Shown here one piece after another: positions 22,869-34,861 of a stretch of 64,000 bases of DNA. A program made the position numbers and the translations under genes. How positions within the stretch are numbered: the first letter of the stretch is position 1; each line of letters starts with the position of its first letter. The DNA comes from Cephalopachus bancanus (Eukaryota > Chordata > Mammalia > Primates > Tarsiidae), in NCBI GenBank assembly GCA_027257055.1, contig JAPVLO010000571.1:558001-622000 (forward strand). Direction: 5' to 3'. Below the pieces are notes generated by a model that searched no databases, was not told the DNA's origin, and was given only the letters and a program-made list of their open reading frames with translations.

Positions 22869-23741
22869 CCCTTTTATAGGCTAGGCTTAATGTTCTAGAG
22901 TAGTTTTAGGTTTACAGAACATTTGAGCAGGAAGTGTCTGAATTTACCAAGAAGAAGGCGTTTTCAGTTCTGTATTATACTCCCTTCTCCCTCTACTGAA
23001 TTTCTTCTACCAATAACATCTTGCAGGAGTGTGGTATGCTTGTTAAAGTTGATGAACCAATGTGGATACACTATGATTAACAAAAGTTCACAGCTTGCAT
23101 TAGGGCTCACTCTTCGTGTTGTATGGATCTGTGGGTTTTGACCAATGCAGAATGCCATGAACCCGCCATTACGGCATCCCATGGAATAATTTCACTGCTC
23201 TAAAAATCCACTGTACTCCACTTGTTTATGTCTCCCTCTCTCCCCCAAGTCCCTGGCAACTACAGATCTTTTTACTATCGCTATGCTTTTGACTCTTCCA
23301 GAATGTTACATACATACAGTCCTTTTCAGACTGGCTTTTTTCACTTAGCAAGGTGAAGTTAAGTTTCCTCCATGGCTTGGCATGGCTTAATAGCTTATTC
23401 CCTTTATAACTGAATTATCTTTCACTGTATGGACGCACCTATTGAAGACATTGTGGTTGCTTCCAAGTTTGGGCAGTTATGAATAAAGCTACTATAAAAA
23501 TTCATGTGCAGATATGATGCCAAAGGCACCCACAACAAAAACAAAAATAGACAAGTGAGACCACGTCAAAGTAAAAAGCTTACGCACGGGAAAAAAAAAT
23601 CAACAGAGTGAAAAGGCAACTTCTGGAATGGGAAAAAATATTTGCAACCATATATCTGATAGGAGTTGATCTCCAAAATATGTAAAGAATTCTTACAACT
23701 CAATAGCAAACAAGCTAATAACTCAATTTAAAAATGGGCTA

Positions 23742-24057
23742 GCCGGGCTTGGTGGCTCAGCCCGTAATCCCGCGCCTTTGGAAGGCTGAGGTGAGTGGAT
23801 TGCCTGAGCCCAAGGGTTCGAGACCCGCCTGGGCAGCAAGACCTCATCTCTACAATAAATCAAAAAATCAGCCAGGTGTGGTAGCGCATGCCTGTAGTTC
23901 TGGCTACTCGGAAGGCTGAGGCGGAAGGATCGCCGGAGCCCAGCAGGTCGAGGCTGCGGTGGCCAGGAGCGGCCGCTGCACTCCAGTCTGGGTGACAGAG
24001 TGAGACTCCAACTCAAAATAAATAAATAAATAAATAAATAAAAATAAATAAATAAAT
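23742..24057 (+). mobile_element. Young-type Alu
   Basis: A full dimer of the deleted type with a long AAAT-type tail, inserted in L1. AAAATGGGCTA is duplicated at 23,731-23,741 and 24,059-24,069. Confidence 0.95.
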
Positions 24058-24072
24058 AAAAATGGGCTAAGG

Positions 24073-24187
24073 GCCGCCACCATGTTTTCTGGCTCTGGCC
24101 CCCTCCCCTACCTTGGGGAGGTAAATCTCCTCTTTCTCTCTCTCTAATTTACTTTCTAAATAAATTATATTTTCTAATCTAAAAAAA
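24073..24187 (+). mobile_element. Retroposed poly(A) sequence of unrecognised family, copy A
   Basis: About 108 bases end in AATAAA (24,159-24,164), then 16 bases later a run of seven A. AAAAATGGGCTAAGG (24,058-24,072) and AAAAATGGACTAAGG (24,183-24,197) flank it as a 15-bp target duplication with one mismatch. These are the marks of L1-driven retroposition of a polyadenylated RNA. The body matches a second copy near 61,676-61,860. It is neither Alu nor the surrounding L1. The 5' end happens to resemble a translation-start context, but the 21-codon frame after it is not claimed as a gene. Confidence 0.75.
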
Positions 24188-24639
24188 TGGACTAAGGACT
24201 TAAATAGGCATTTCTCTAAAGAAGACACACAAATGGTCAACAGGTATATGAAAAAATCCTCAGGATCACTTATCATTAGGGAAATGTAAATAAAAATCAC
24301 ATGGGATATTATTTCAGACCCCTTGGGATGGTTATTAGAAAAACATTTTAAAAATCCAAAAGACCAAAACACATGTGCTAACAAGGATGTGGAGAAATAG
24401 GAACACTTGCACATTATTGATGGAAATTCAAAATGGAATAACAGCTGCTACAGAAAACAGTAAGAAGTTTCCTCAAAAAACTAAAAATAGAACTATCATA
24501 CCATCTAGCAATCCCACTTCTGGGTATTCATCCAAAAAAATTGAAATCAAGATCTTGAAGTATTATCAGCATTCCGATGTTCCAGGATATAGAAACAATC
24601 TACACGCCCATGAACAGATAAATGGATAAAGAAAATGTG

Positions 24640-24924
24640 AGGCTGGGAGCAGTGACTCACACCTCTAATCCTTGCACTTTGGGAGGCTGAGGGGAGAGGT
24701 TTGCCTGAGACCACAGTTTCGAGACCAACCTGTGCAACTTGGTGAGACCTCATCTCCACAATAAATCAAAAAATTAGCCGGGCGTGGTGGCGCATGCCTG
24801 TAGTTCCAGCTACTTGGAAGGCTGAGGTAGAAGGATTACCTGAGCCCAGTAGGTCGAGGCTGCGGTGGCCACTGTACTCCGGCCTGGGCGACAGAGTGAG
24901 ACTCCAACTCAAAAAAAAAAAAAA
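24640..24924 (+). mobile_element. Intermediate-type Alu
   Basis: A sense dimer with a right-arm deletion (GCGGTGGCCACTGTACTCC joins directly) inserted in L1. Confidence 0.9.
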
Positions 24925-25085
24925 ATTGTGGAAAATTCATAAAATAGGCTAGTATCAAGTCTTGAAAACAAGGAGATTCAGCAATGCAACAACTTGAGGA
25001 CATTATGCTAAGTGAAATAAGCCAGCACCAAAAGACAAATATTGCATGATTCTATTTATATGAGCTATTAAAAATAGTCTAATTT

Positions 25086-25373
25086 GTTTGTTTTGAGTTG
25101 GAGTCTCACTCTGTCACCCAGACTGGAGTGCAGTGGCTGCTCCCAGCCACCGCAGCCTCGACCTGCTGGGCTCTGGCGATCCATCCACCTCAGCCTTCCA
25201 AGTAGCTGGAACTACAGGCACGCGCTACCACGCCCGGCTAATTTTTTGGTTTATTGTAGAGATGAGGTCTCGCCAAGTTGCCCAGGCGGGTCTCGAACCC
25301 GTGGGCTCAGGCAGTTCACTCACCTCAGCCTCCCAAAGGCGTGGGATTACAGGCTGAGCCACCAAGCCGGCTG
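25086..25373 (-). mobile_element. Young-type Alu, first arm of an inverted pair
   Basis: An antisense dimer flanked by AAAAATAGTCTAATTT (25,070-25,085) and AAAAATACTCTAATTT (25,374-25,389). Confidence 0.94.
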
Positions 25374-25397
25374 AAAAATACTCTAATTTAATTTAAG

Positions 25398-25700
25398 TCC
25401 AGGTGCAGTGGCTTATGCCTATAATCCTAGCACTTTAAGAGGCTGAGGGTCACTTGAGCCTAGGAGTTTGAGATCAGCCTGGGCAACGTGGTAAGACGTC
25501 ATCTCTACTAAGAATAAAAAAAAATTAGCTGGTTGTGGTAGCATGTGCCTGTAGTTCCAGTTACTCGGAAGGCTGAGCTGGAAGGATTGCCTGAGCCCAG
25601 CAGGTCGATGCTGGGGTGGCCGTGAGCATGCCACTGCAATCCATTCTGTGGGACGGAGTGAGACTCTGACTCAAAAAGATAAATAAAAAATTAAAAAATG
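25398..25700 (+). mobile_element. Old or intermediate Alu, second arm of an inverted pair
   Basis: A sense dimer only about 25 bases from the preceding antisense Alu. It ends in an A+T-rich tail. Confidence 0.88.
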
Positions 25701-26303
25701 AAACTGCACAAAGAGGGCAGATCTCATGCTGTGTTCTCACCACAGTAAAAGACAAAACAAGCATTCATGTGCAGGCTTTACTGTGGAAATAAGCTTTCAA
25801 GTATTGAGGTAAACACCAAGGAACGTTATTGCTGGATTGTATGGTAAAGCTATGTTTGGCGATCTAAAAAACTGCTAGACTGTCTTCCAAAGTGACTGTA
25901 ATACTTTGCATTCCCACCAGCAAGAAATGACAGTTCCAGTCACTCTGCATCCTAGCTAGCATTAGGTGATGTCAGTGTTTTGGACTTTAGTCATCCTAAT
26001 AAGTTTATGGAGGTATCTCATTGTTGTTTTAATTTGTCATTTCCTAATGACATATAATATCAGGCATGTTTTCATATGCTTGTTTGCCATCTGGATATCA
26101 TCTTTGGTGTGTTGTTCATTCAAGTATTTTGCCCATTTTTTAGTTGGGCTGTTCATTTTATTATTATTGTATACAGTTGATAACAGTTCTTTATCAGATA
26201 TGTCTTTTGCAAATATTTCCTCCATTCTGTGGTTTATCTTCTCATTCTCTCCTCGGTGACTTTTGCAGTGCAGAAGTTTTTAATTTAAAATTTCCTGTTT
26301 CAA

Positions 26304-26597
26304 GCCAGGCTCAGTGGCTCAGCCTGTAATCCCGCGCCTTTGGGAGGCTGAGGTGAGTGGATCGCCTGAGCCCGCGGGTTCGAGACCACCTGGGCAACTT
26401 TGCGAGACCTCATCTGTACAATAAATCAAAAGAATTAGCCGGGTGTGGTAGCGCGCGCCTGTAGTTCCAGCTACTTGGAAGGCTGAGGTAGATGGATCAC
26501 CGGAGCCCAGCAGGTCGAGGCTGCGGTGGCCGGGAGCAGCCACTGCACTCCAGTCTGGGCAACAGAGTGAGACTCCAACTCAAAAAAAAAAAAAAAA
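26304..26597 (+). mobile_element. Young-type Alu, non-deleted left arm
   Basis: A sense dimer with GCGGGTTCGAGACCACC and GGGCAACTTTGCGAGACC. It interrupts the antisense L1, which seems to continue as TTTTCTGTTTTTGC. Confidence 0.93.
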
Positions 26598-26599
26598 TT

Positions 26600-26950
26600 T
26601 TCTGTTTTTGCATGAAACTTTTTTTTTTTTAAATGCGGGGAGAGTACTTGTTTTCCTATGTGTTTATGTCTAATTCAATCCACATTCTCTCCTAGTTGTA
26701 TAAATCTCTCAAAAGTTTAAAGATATTAGGTATCCTATCAGCTTCCTCTCCTTGAAGTAATCTCTTCTAGAACCTTCTAACTGAACTGCCTGCCCTCCAG
26801 GCCTGCTGTGCTGAGAGGCTACTCTGATATGTCCCTGCACCCTCAACTGGGAGATTCCCTTCACTTCTATAGAGTTCAGGTCTTACTCTTGATTGTTTTT
26901 CTTGTCTACTCTTTCTTGTTTTACTTGGTTTACTCCTTAGATTTCTCATT
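26600..26950. other. Unassigned A+T-rich sequence
   Basis: No exon or repeat family was recognised apart from a possible remainder of the L1. Confidence 0.3.
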
Positions 26951-26951
26951 T

Positions 26952-26973
26952 TCTCTCTCTCTCTCTCTCCCTC

Positions 26974-27010
<37 letters not shown>
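26952..27010. repeat. (TC)n microsatellite
   Basis: About 59 bases of TC units with two CCC interruptions, immediately before an Alu fragment. Confidence 0.95.
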
Positions 27011-27011
27011 G

Positions 27012-27118
27012 ACAGGGTCTTGCTATGTTGCCCAGGTTGGACTCAAGCACTCAAGCATCCTCCTGCCTCAGCCTCCCAAAGTGCTGGTACTACAGGCACA
27101 AACCATCACACCTGGTCT
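27012..27118 (-). mobile_element. Alu monomer fragment
   Basis: An antisense arm: GGTCTTGCTATGTTGCCCAG to CCATCACACCTGGTC. Confidence 0.85.
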
Positions 27119-27119
27119 A

Positions 27120-27372
27120 CTCCCTTGTTTTAGTGGAACACATCTTACAGTAGCTTTCTTAAGACACGGTGTTTGGGGGGTAAAAGTTTTGAGCTCTTGC
27201 AAATCTGAAAATTTCTTTTTTTCTACTCTCAATTTATTAGTAGTTAGGCTAGGTACAGAACTCTAGGCTCATAATAATTCTTTTATACTTTTGAAAACAT
27301 AGCTCCATTGTCTTCTGGTCTCCAGGATTGCTCTTGTGAAACCATTATGATTCTTGATACTCTAGAATTTTG
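27120..27372. other. Unassigned A+T-rich sequence
   Basis: The tone suggests an old LINE relic. No family could be assigned and no exon was recognised. Confidence 0.25.
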
Positions 27373-27373
27373 T

Positions 27374-27661
27374 AGCCGGGCATGGTGGTTCACACCAGTA
27401 ATCCCAGTACTTTGGGAGGCTGAGGTGAGAGGATTGCCTGAATCCAGGGCTTTGAGACCAGCCTGGGCAACTTGGCAAGACCTCATCTCTACAATAAGCA
27501 AAAAATTAGCCAAGTGTGCATGTGCCTGTAGTTCCAGCACTTGGAAAGCTGAGGTGGAAGGATTGCCTGAACCCAGCAGGTCGAGGCTGCAGTGGCCATG
27601 AGCATGCCGCTGCACTCCAGCCTGGGCAACAGAGTGAGACTCCTACTCAAAAAAAAAAAAA
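27374..27661 (+). mobile_element. Intermediate-type Alu
   Basis: A sense dimer with GTGGCCATGAGCATGCC in the right arm, an early form of the later hairpin. Confidence 0.9.
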
Positions 27662-27920
27662 ATTGTAGAGTTTTCTTCTTGTCCCTGTGTTCTGAAATTT
27701 AATGGTGATTGGTGTTGGTGTGAGTCTATTTTTACTCTCTGGATGGTTACTCTGTGGGCCTTTTCAATCTGGAAAGCTCAGATCCTTTCGTTCTGAGAAT
27801 GTTTGATATACTTTATAGACTATTTCCACTCCTGTTTTCTCAGTTCTCCTTTTCTAGGACTTCTTTGTTTAGCTATTAAACAAAGAGGGCCACACCACCC
27901 CTGGCCCGCTAATCTTCTTA
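27662..27920. other. Unassigned A+T-rich sequence
   Basis: It continues the material left of the preceding Alu. No exon was recognised. Confidence 0.25.
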
Positions 27921-27923
27921 TCC

Positions 27924-28730
<807 letters not shown>

Positions 28731-28732
28731 TT

Positions 28733-28822
28733 CTGAGATGGGGTCTTGCTATGTTGCCAAGGATGGGTTCTAATTCCTGGGCTCAAGCAGTCTTCCTGAT
28801 TCAGCCTCCTGAGAAGCTGGGA
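28733..28822 (-). mobile_element. Alu fragment
   Basis: A short antisense piece: GATGGGGTCTTGCTATGTTG to CTCCTGAGAAGCTGGGA. Confidence 0.75.
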
Positions 28823-28886
28823 TTTTATCTCAGTATCTGTTTACTGGAGGTCCCAACTAACACATGTATTTTACCTTTTTGCTCTG

Positions 28887-29521
28887 TGCTATGGTCTGAA
28901 TGTTTGTGTCTCCCCCAAATTCATGTGTTGAAATCTTCACCCCCAAGGTGATGGTACTGAGAGGGGATTAGGGCATAAGGGTGGAGCCCTCATGAATGGG
29001 ATAGTGCCATTACAAGGAGGCCCTAGCAAGGCCCTTCTACCATGTGAGGTTTCAGTGAAAAGATGTCTGTCTAGGACATTTCACCAAGCATCAAATCTGT
29101 GGTGCCTTGATGTTGGATTTCCCAGACTTTAGAATTGTGATAAATTAAAAAAAATTTGTTTTGAGTTGGAGTCTCACTCTGTTGCCCAGTCTGGAGTACA
29201 GTGGCACACTCACAGCTACCACAGCCTCGACCTGCTGGGCTCAGGTGATCTTTCTGTCCCAACCTTCCAAGTAGCTAGAACTACAGGCACACACTCCCAC
29301 ACTCAGCTAATTTTTTGACTTATTGTAGAGACAAAGTCTCACCATGTTGCCCATGCTGGTCTTGAACTCCTGGGCTCAGACAATCCTCTCGCTTCTGCCT
29401 CCCAAAGTGCTGGGATTACAGGCATGAACCAGCGTGCCCAGCAATGAGAAATAAATTTTTGTTGTTTATAAACCACCTGTTTTATGACATATTGTTATAG
29501 CAACCTACGCAGACTAAGACA
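28887..29521 (+). mobile_element. MLT1-type LTR (ERVL-MaLR), split by an Alu
   Basis: The LTR begins TGCTATGGTCTGAATG, carries AAATTCATGTGTTGAAATC and GGAGCCCTCATGAATGGGAT, and after the Alu ends AACCTACGCAGACTAAGACA. It is a solo LTR of an ancient non-infectious element with no coding sequence attached. Confidence 0.85.
29150..29441 (-). mobile_element. Intermediate-type Alu
   Basis: An antisense dimer sitting inside the MLT1 LTR. Confidence 0.9.
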
Positions 29522-29562
29522 TTCTACTTTTTGGAAAATGTCCTCAATTTTATATTCTAGCC

Positions 29563-29793
29563 CAGGAACTAGCAAACTTTAAAACTAAAGGGTCCATAGT
29601 AAATATTTGAGGCTTTGTGGGCCATTTGGTCTCTGTTAAAATTACTCAACTCTGTCAATATGAAGGCAGTCATAGATAACACATAAACTAATGGGTGTAG
29701 CTGTGTGCCAATAAAACTTTATTTAAAACAAACAAACAAAAAACAGGTGACATGCTGGATTTGCCCTGCAGGTTATATTTTGCTGATCCCTGG
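29563..29793 (+). mobile_element. Short hAT-type DNA transposon
   Basis: The ends CAGGAACTAGCAAAC and TTTTGCTGATCCCTG are inverted. The inside has GTAAATATTTGAGGCTTTG and CAATAAAACTTTATTT, matching a common non-autonomous Charlie-derived family whose exact name I am unsure of. TTCTAGCC (29,555-29,562) and TTCTAACC (29,794-29,801) are the 8-bp duplication with one mismatch. Confidence 0.85.
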
Positions 29794-29801
29794 TTCTAAC
29801 C

Positions 29802-30100
29802 CTTTTAAGTAAGTTTTCTGTTTCTTCGATGATATTCTTAATTTCCAAGAACTTTTTTGTTTAGTTTATTCTCAGAATAAATGCCCCCTCAAAAATAACC
29901 TCTAGTTTTTGTTTCATAGTTGCATTATATTTTCTTAAATTTCTAAATATAGTAATGATAGTTTTGTTTTTAAGTTTTATTTTTTCTGTATATTCTGTTT
30001 CCTCCAATTCTGTTTTCCTGTTAGTTTTGGTTCTGGCTTTTCTCAAATGATGGTGATCCCTGGTTGCCTGCTTATGTTTAAGAGATTTCAAAAGCCAATA
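29802..30100. other. A+T-rich sequence, probable LINE relic
   Basis: No family was assigned with certainty. A short direct repeat TTTCAAAAGCCAATA occurs at about 30,087 and 30,136. Confidence 0.3.
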
Positions 30101-30104
30101 CAAA

Positions 30105-30360
30105 TCACAATGGTGGTTGCCTCTGTGTGCCAGGATTTCAAAAGCCAATAGAAACAATGTGGGGAGGTATTGACTGGAACGTGCTGAAACTTTCTGGGGA
30201 GATAGAAGGATAGAAATATTCTAGATCTGGATTGAGACATGGGTTACACAGATGCAAACATTTTTCAGAACACATTAAACTGACCACTTAAAATCACTGC
30301 ATTTCGCTGTAAATAAACCATGCCTCAATTAAAAAAATAATAACACAATTTAAAAAAGCA
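30105..30360 (+). mobile_element. L1 LINE 3' end
   Basis: GGTGGTTGCCTCTG, ATTAAACTGACCACTTAAAA and AACCATGCCTCAATTAAAAA follow the order of the old L1M 3' terminus, ending in an A-rich tail. Confidence 0.75.
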
Positions 30361-30535
30361 AGCTGATGAGAAGCCCTGTGCTTGGGGTGGAGGGTGGTTT
30401 GTCGATTCAGGGGTTCAACATAAGGTTGGGCTGTTTTGTTGGGAAATTCCTTAGGCAACCAAATTCATGGTAATTTCTTACAGAAACAATAAAAGACATA
30501 CACATACCTTTAAAAAAAATCCACTCACTATCCCC

Positions 30536-30831
<296 letters not shown>

Positions 30832-30924
30832 TAGGACAGAGAGAAGTTACGTGTGTCTTCGCTCTACCATCTTTAACTCCAGGTCACCAGATGAAGCTGC
30901 TTTTGTCTCCACCCTTTCATGATG

Positions 30925-32475
30925 CATTCTTATCACTCTTGGACTTTGATGGCGCTAAACCTAATCTCATTTCCTTGGGTGTTCAGCATCTTTGAAGCCA
31001 GTGGACCGCAGCCCCCTCCTTGCCACACGTCTCTTGATTTCCGTGGCAGCACACGCCCCTGGTTTCCCTCCTACTTTCCAGCTGCTCATTCTCTGCCACC
31101 CTCACTGGCTTCTCCTCTTCACGATCTCAAAACCATGGAACGTAACAGGGCTCCGGCCCAGAGCCTCTTCTACCCTGTGTTCCTGTGATCTCACGGCTTT
31201 CAACACCATCTTGATGCGATGACTCCAATATTCTCTCCCAAGCCGAGAGACTCCTCCTCTGAGCTCCAGACTCCCGTTCTCAAGGCCTCCCTTAATATCT
31301 TCACTTGGACACTTCCCCTGCTTCTCAGATGAGATATATCCATGGCAGGATTCTTGACTTTCTCACCAAATCCCTTCCCTCTCTTGAGTCTGTCCATCAG
31401 TCATGTATTATCCAACCCCCAAAGCCCAGATTCACACTGGATTCCTTTGTTCCTCCAACCTGTCAACAAATTCTGTGAATTCTGTCTCCTGAATACATTT
31501 AGAAGGCATTTACTTTTTTTCTCAGTCTCCAAGGGCCTCCACGCTCCCTGTGTCACCGTCATGACCTCCACACAGGTGTCCAGGATCTATTCCGGCCCAG
31601 CGGCCATTGATTCTCCCCAAAATAGCCTGTGATATCCTTTAAAATGTCAACCAGATTATACAATTTCCTGCACTTAAAAGCTTCCAGCCGGGCTCGGTGG
31701 CTCAGCCTGTAATCCCGCGCCTTTGGGAGGCTGAAATGAGTGGATTGCCTGAGCCCGCGGGTTCGAGACCCGCCTGGGCAGCAAGACCTCATCTCTACAA
31801 TAAATCAAAAAATCAGCTGGGTGTGGTAGCGCATACCTGTAATTCCAGCTACTCGGAAGGCTGAGGCGGAAGGATCCCAGCAGGTCGAGGCTGTGGTGGC
31901 TGGGAGCGGCCACTGCACTCCAGTCTGGGCGACAGAGTGAGACTCCAACTCAAAAAAAAAAGAAAAGCTTCCAAAGGTCTCCCAATTCCATCTAGAACAA
32001 ATTCCATTCCCCCCTTTGCTGACAAGGCCTATGTGGCCTGGCCCTTCCTGTCGCTCCTGCCTCCACCCCATGTCTCTGCCCCTGTCGTTTGCTCTGGCCT
32101 AGCCACGCTGACCTGTCATTCCTCCCACTCCCCATACTCTCACCTGCCTCTGACCCTCTCTGTTTGCTGTGCCTGGACTGCTGTTGCCCGCCTCTTCCCG
32201 CGGCTGGCTCTACTCTCAGCAGGTCTCAGAGGAAGTGCCTGACCCTCCCTACCTGCCTGTACAACACGACTGTCTTCCCCACCACCCTTGTTTATTTCCT
32301 TCACAGTGGGACTTGAACCTGGATGGTCATATTTATTAATTTGCTTGTGTTTTGTTTGACCCCTCTCATAGACAGAAGCCCCAGGAGAGGAGGGATGGTA
32401 TTTGCTGTCCAGTCTGTGTGAGTTCCCTGAAGATACTCAGCAAGCTTTGCTGAATGAATTAATGAATGAACAAAT
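30925..32475 (+). mobile_element. Long L2 LINE copy, split by an Alu
   Basis: Sense L2 3' sequence follows consensus order for about 1,270 bases: GATGACTCCAATATTCTCTC, GAGCTCCAGACTCCCGTTCT, then after the Alu GCCTATGTGGCCTGGCCC, CCTGGACTGCTG and the 3' end GCTTTGCTGAATGAATTAAT. This is the longest L2 stretch in the window. Reading frames are broken. Confidence 0.8.
31687..31962 (+). mobile_element. Young-type Alu inside L2
   Basis: A full dimer with intact T-arm hairpin and a perfect 11-bp duplication AAAAGCTTCCA (31,676-31,686 and 31,963-31,973). It lacks the CGCCGGAG part of the right arm. Confidence 0.95.
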
Positions 32476-32600
32476 AATCACATTGGGCATCTACTATGTG
32501 CCAAGCACTTCCGTGTATACCAAATTATTTCATTTTCATGATGTCCCTGCAGGGCTGTCACACGGGACTACATTTCACAGCTTCTTTTGCACTTAGCCGT
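32476..32600 (-). repeat. MIR fragment
   Basis: CATCTACTATGTGCCAAGCA and TATTTCATTTTCATGATGTC fit antisense MIR. Confidence 0.6.
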
Positions 32601-33080
32601 TCTGACCAAGGCACGAGGCAGAAGTGAAGCAGGCCCTTCCAGTTTTGGCTCATAAAATCCTCACACATGATCTCCACACTATTCTCCATTTGCCAGCTGG
32701 AGGCAGGAGATCCAGCAGTGGATTCTGAAGCTCTGGGTGACGACAGAATCACAAGAGGAGAGGAGCCTGGGTCCCTGAAAGACTGTGTGGAGCAGAGTAT
32801 CCTCCTCTTCCCCAGTCCTTTTTTTCCTTGCCATGGGCAGGACATAAGGCTCTACTGTGTTGTGCCATTAGTTTCCAAGCTTCCTTGTTACAATAGCTTG
32901 CCTCACTTAATACATCAAAACACCTTATGTAGTGGCTGGTGAAACACCTCCATGGGTAACACTTTTGCTGACAGATTTTCATCAAATGCAGATGTGTTCA
33001 CTGTGAGCTGTCTCTTGTATCGTCCCCACAACAGAAGCCAAGGTCATGGTGCTCACATCTCTATTATAGCACCTTGGGCT
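32600..33080. other. Unique sequence, no gene recognised
   Basis: No repeat was assigned apart from a possible MIR trace near 32,660-32,710. Confidence 0.3.
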
Positions 33081-33084
33081 GCGT

Positions 33085-33215
33085 GTTTGGGTGTGTGCTG
33101 TTCCGTCCTCACTAAGCTGTGAGTCCCTGTGTCGTGTCCCTCTCTGTGGCCTCGACATGCAGTTCCCAGGAGGTCTCAGGGAAATTTGCTGAATATATAA
33201 ATGATGGAACTGGTC
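33085..33215 (+). repeat. L2 LINE 3' end
   Basis: TAAGCTGTGAGTCCCTGTGT and AAATTTGCTGAATATATAAA match the sense L2 end. Confidence 0.6.
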
Positions 33216-33259
33216 TCCTGCACCCTTCATTGCCTCTCTGTTCCTAAAAATGCCCGAGA

Positions 33260-33365
33260 AAGTTCTACTCTTAGATGTTACAAAGGCCCAAAGAGAAGAA
33301 ATGACTTCCCCAGGGTCACACAGAGGAAGGACGCAGCGGGATCAGCCTGGCTCAGGGCTGCTAAA
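33260..33365 (-). repeat. MIR fragment
   Basis: AGAGAAGAAATGACTTCCCC followed by AGGGTCACACAG is antisense MIR. Confidence 0.65.
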
Positions 33366-33589
33366 TGGAGCAGCATTCACTCACTATTCAGGAGTGAATC
33401 CCGGAGACTTGCAGGAGCTGGAGAAAGGCTGAAGAGGTGGGTGGAGGTGAGGGTAGCCATAGACTCCTCTAAGCCCCGAGATGGCCCCACCCAGCCTCCC
33501 TGCCCCCTCCAGCAGCAAAGAAACACTCCAGAACCTTCCCTCCCACCTTCCCCAGCCAGCAATAGTTGGCTCCCACAGCCTGGGCGGCC

Positions 33590-33639
33590 ACATCACTCAG
33601 TATTTTTAGCTTCACCACCTGGCACCTGTGGTCACTGTC

Positions 33640-33640
<1 letters not shown>
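33590..33640 (+). promoter_or_regulatory. Candidate muscle-type enhancer: MEF2-like site with two E-boxes
   Basis: GTATTTTTAGC (33,600-33,610) is close to the MEF2 site YTAWWWWTAR. It is followed within 6-13 bases by two CACCTG E-boxes (33,616-33,621 and 33,623-33,628). MEF2 with paired E-boxes is the classical arrangement of MyoD-family enhancers, though ZEB and SNAI repressors also bind CACCTG. Function is inferred. Confidence 0.35.
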
Positions 33641-34245
<605 letters not shown>

Positions 34246-34329
34246 CAGTTTTTTTTTAAACCACGTCTGCACCTATAATTTCATGGAGTCTCCTAACTTG
34301 CCCCTGTTTTGCTTCAAGCCCTCCCCATT

Positions 34330-34755
34330 GCTTGCTCCAGTGTCTGTGGGTCAGGTCCTCGGTCAGCAGTCAAGGCCCTCCGTGATCTGGCCCCTACTGT
34401 CTCTGCCAGCCTCACCCTCACTATCCCCACGCAATGTCTGTTTCATTCTTGCTGCCTGTGATGGCCTCTCCTCAGCTTCTCCCACCGTCCAGGAGGGCCC
34501 TTGCACTTGCAGACAGACCTGGTGGGGCTCTTATGGCTCCTGCAGACAGAGGTGGTCTGTCTCCTCTCCCGACTCCCGGGGTACTGTGCACCCTTGCCCA
34601 TCAGGCCACCCACCGCTCTATGCTGAACTGCTTTGTCTACTCCTCTGCATCTCCTAGCAGACTGCGACCCTGCGAGGGATGCGGCCAGGGTTCCAGTCCC
34701 CGGCTCAGGTCCTGGCACTCTGTGGGTGCCCAGTCACTGTGTTGAATGAGAAACT
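34330..34755 (+). repeat. L2 LINE fragment
   Basis: CAAGGCCCTCCGTGATCTGG, AGGGCCCTTGCACTTGCAGA and CAGTCACTGTGTTGAATGAG follow sense L2 order to its 3' end. Confidence 0.75.
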
Positions 34756-34769
34756 GACAATCATGGCAG

Positions 34770-34860
34770 GGAGCATCCTCCCATTTCTCAGATGAGGAGA
34801 CAGAGGCCCACAGAGGAGAAATTACAGACCCAGGGTCTGACAAAGTTAGGGAAGAACCTG
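34770..34860 (-). repeat. MIR fragment
   Basis: ATTTCTCAGATGAGGAGACA and CAGAGGCCCACAGAGGAGAA are antisense MIR. Confidence 0.65.
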
Positions 34861-34861
34861 G

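Larger units (their letters stand above)
23512..25762 (+). mobile_element. 5'-truncated L1 inserted in an older L1
   Basis: Sense L1 sequence from the end of ORF2 (AATATTTGCAACCATATATC, AGCAATCCCACTTCTGGGTA, AAATGGATAAAGAAAATGTG) continues into the 3' UTR. It is flanked by a perfect 12-bp target duplication ATTCATGTGCAG (23,500-23,511 and 25,763-25,774). Four Alus and one unrelated retroposed piece later landed in it. All frames are broken. Confidence 0.85.
22870..26303 (-). mobile_element. Old L1 LINE (antisense), split by a younger L1
   Basis: Two parts, 22,870-23,511 and 25,763-26,303, read as successive antisense L1M sequence: TAGTTTTAGGTTTACAGAAC, then TTATGAATAAAGCTACTAT, then after the break CATTCCCACCAGCAAGAAAT and GGAGGTATCTCATTGTTG. 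The repeated ATTCATGTGCAG at both break points marks the later insertion. No intact ORF. Confidence 0.8.

Noticed and set aside
24082..24147. ATG with a good initiation context at the start of copy A (21 codons)
   Set aside because: Copy B has different bases around the ATG and no matching frame, so the context is probably coincidence.
23966..24414. Frame across the L1 and copy A insertion
   Set aside because: It joins parts of an L1 and an unrelated retroposed piece, so it cannot be an ancestral coding unit.
26952..27010. Pyrimidine tract as a splice acceptor
   Set aside because: It is a TC microsatellite leading into an Alu fragment; no exon follows.
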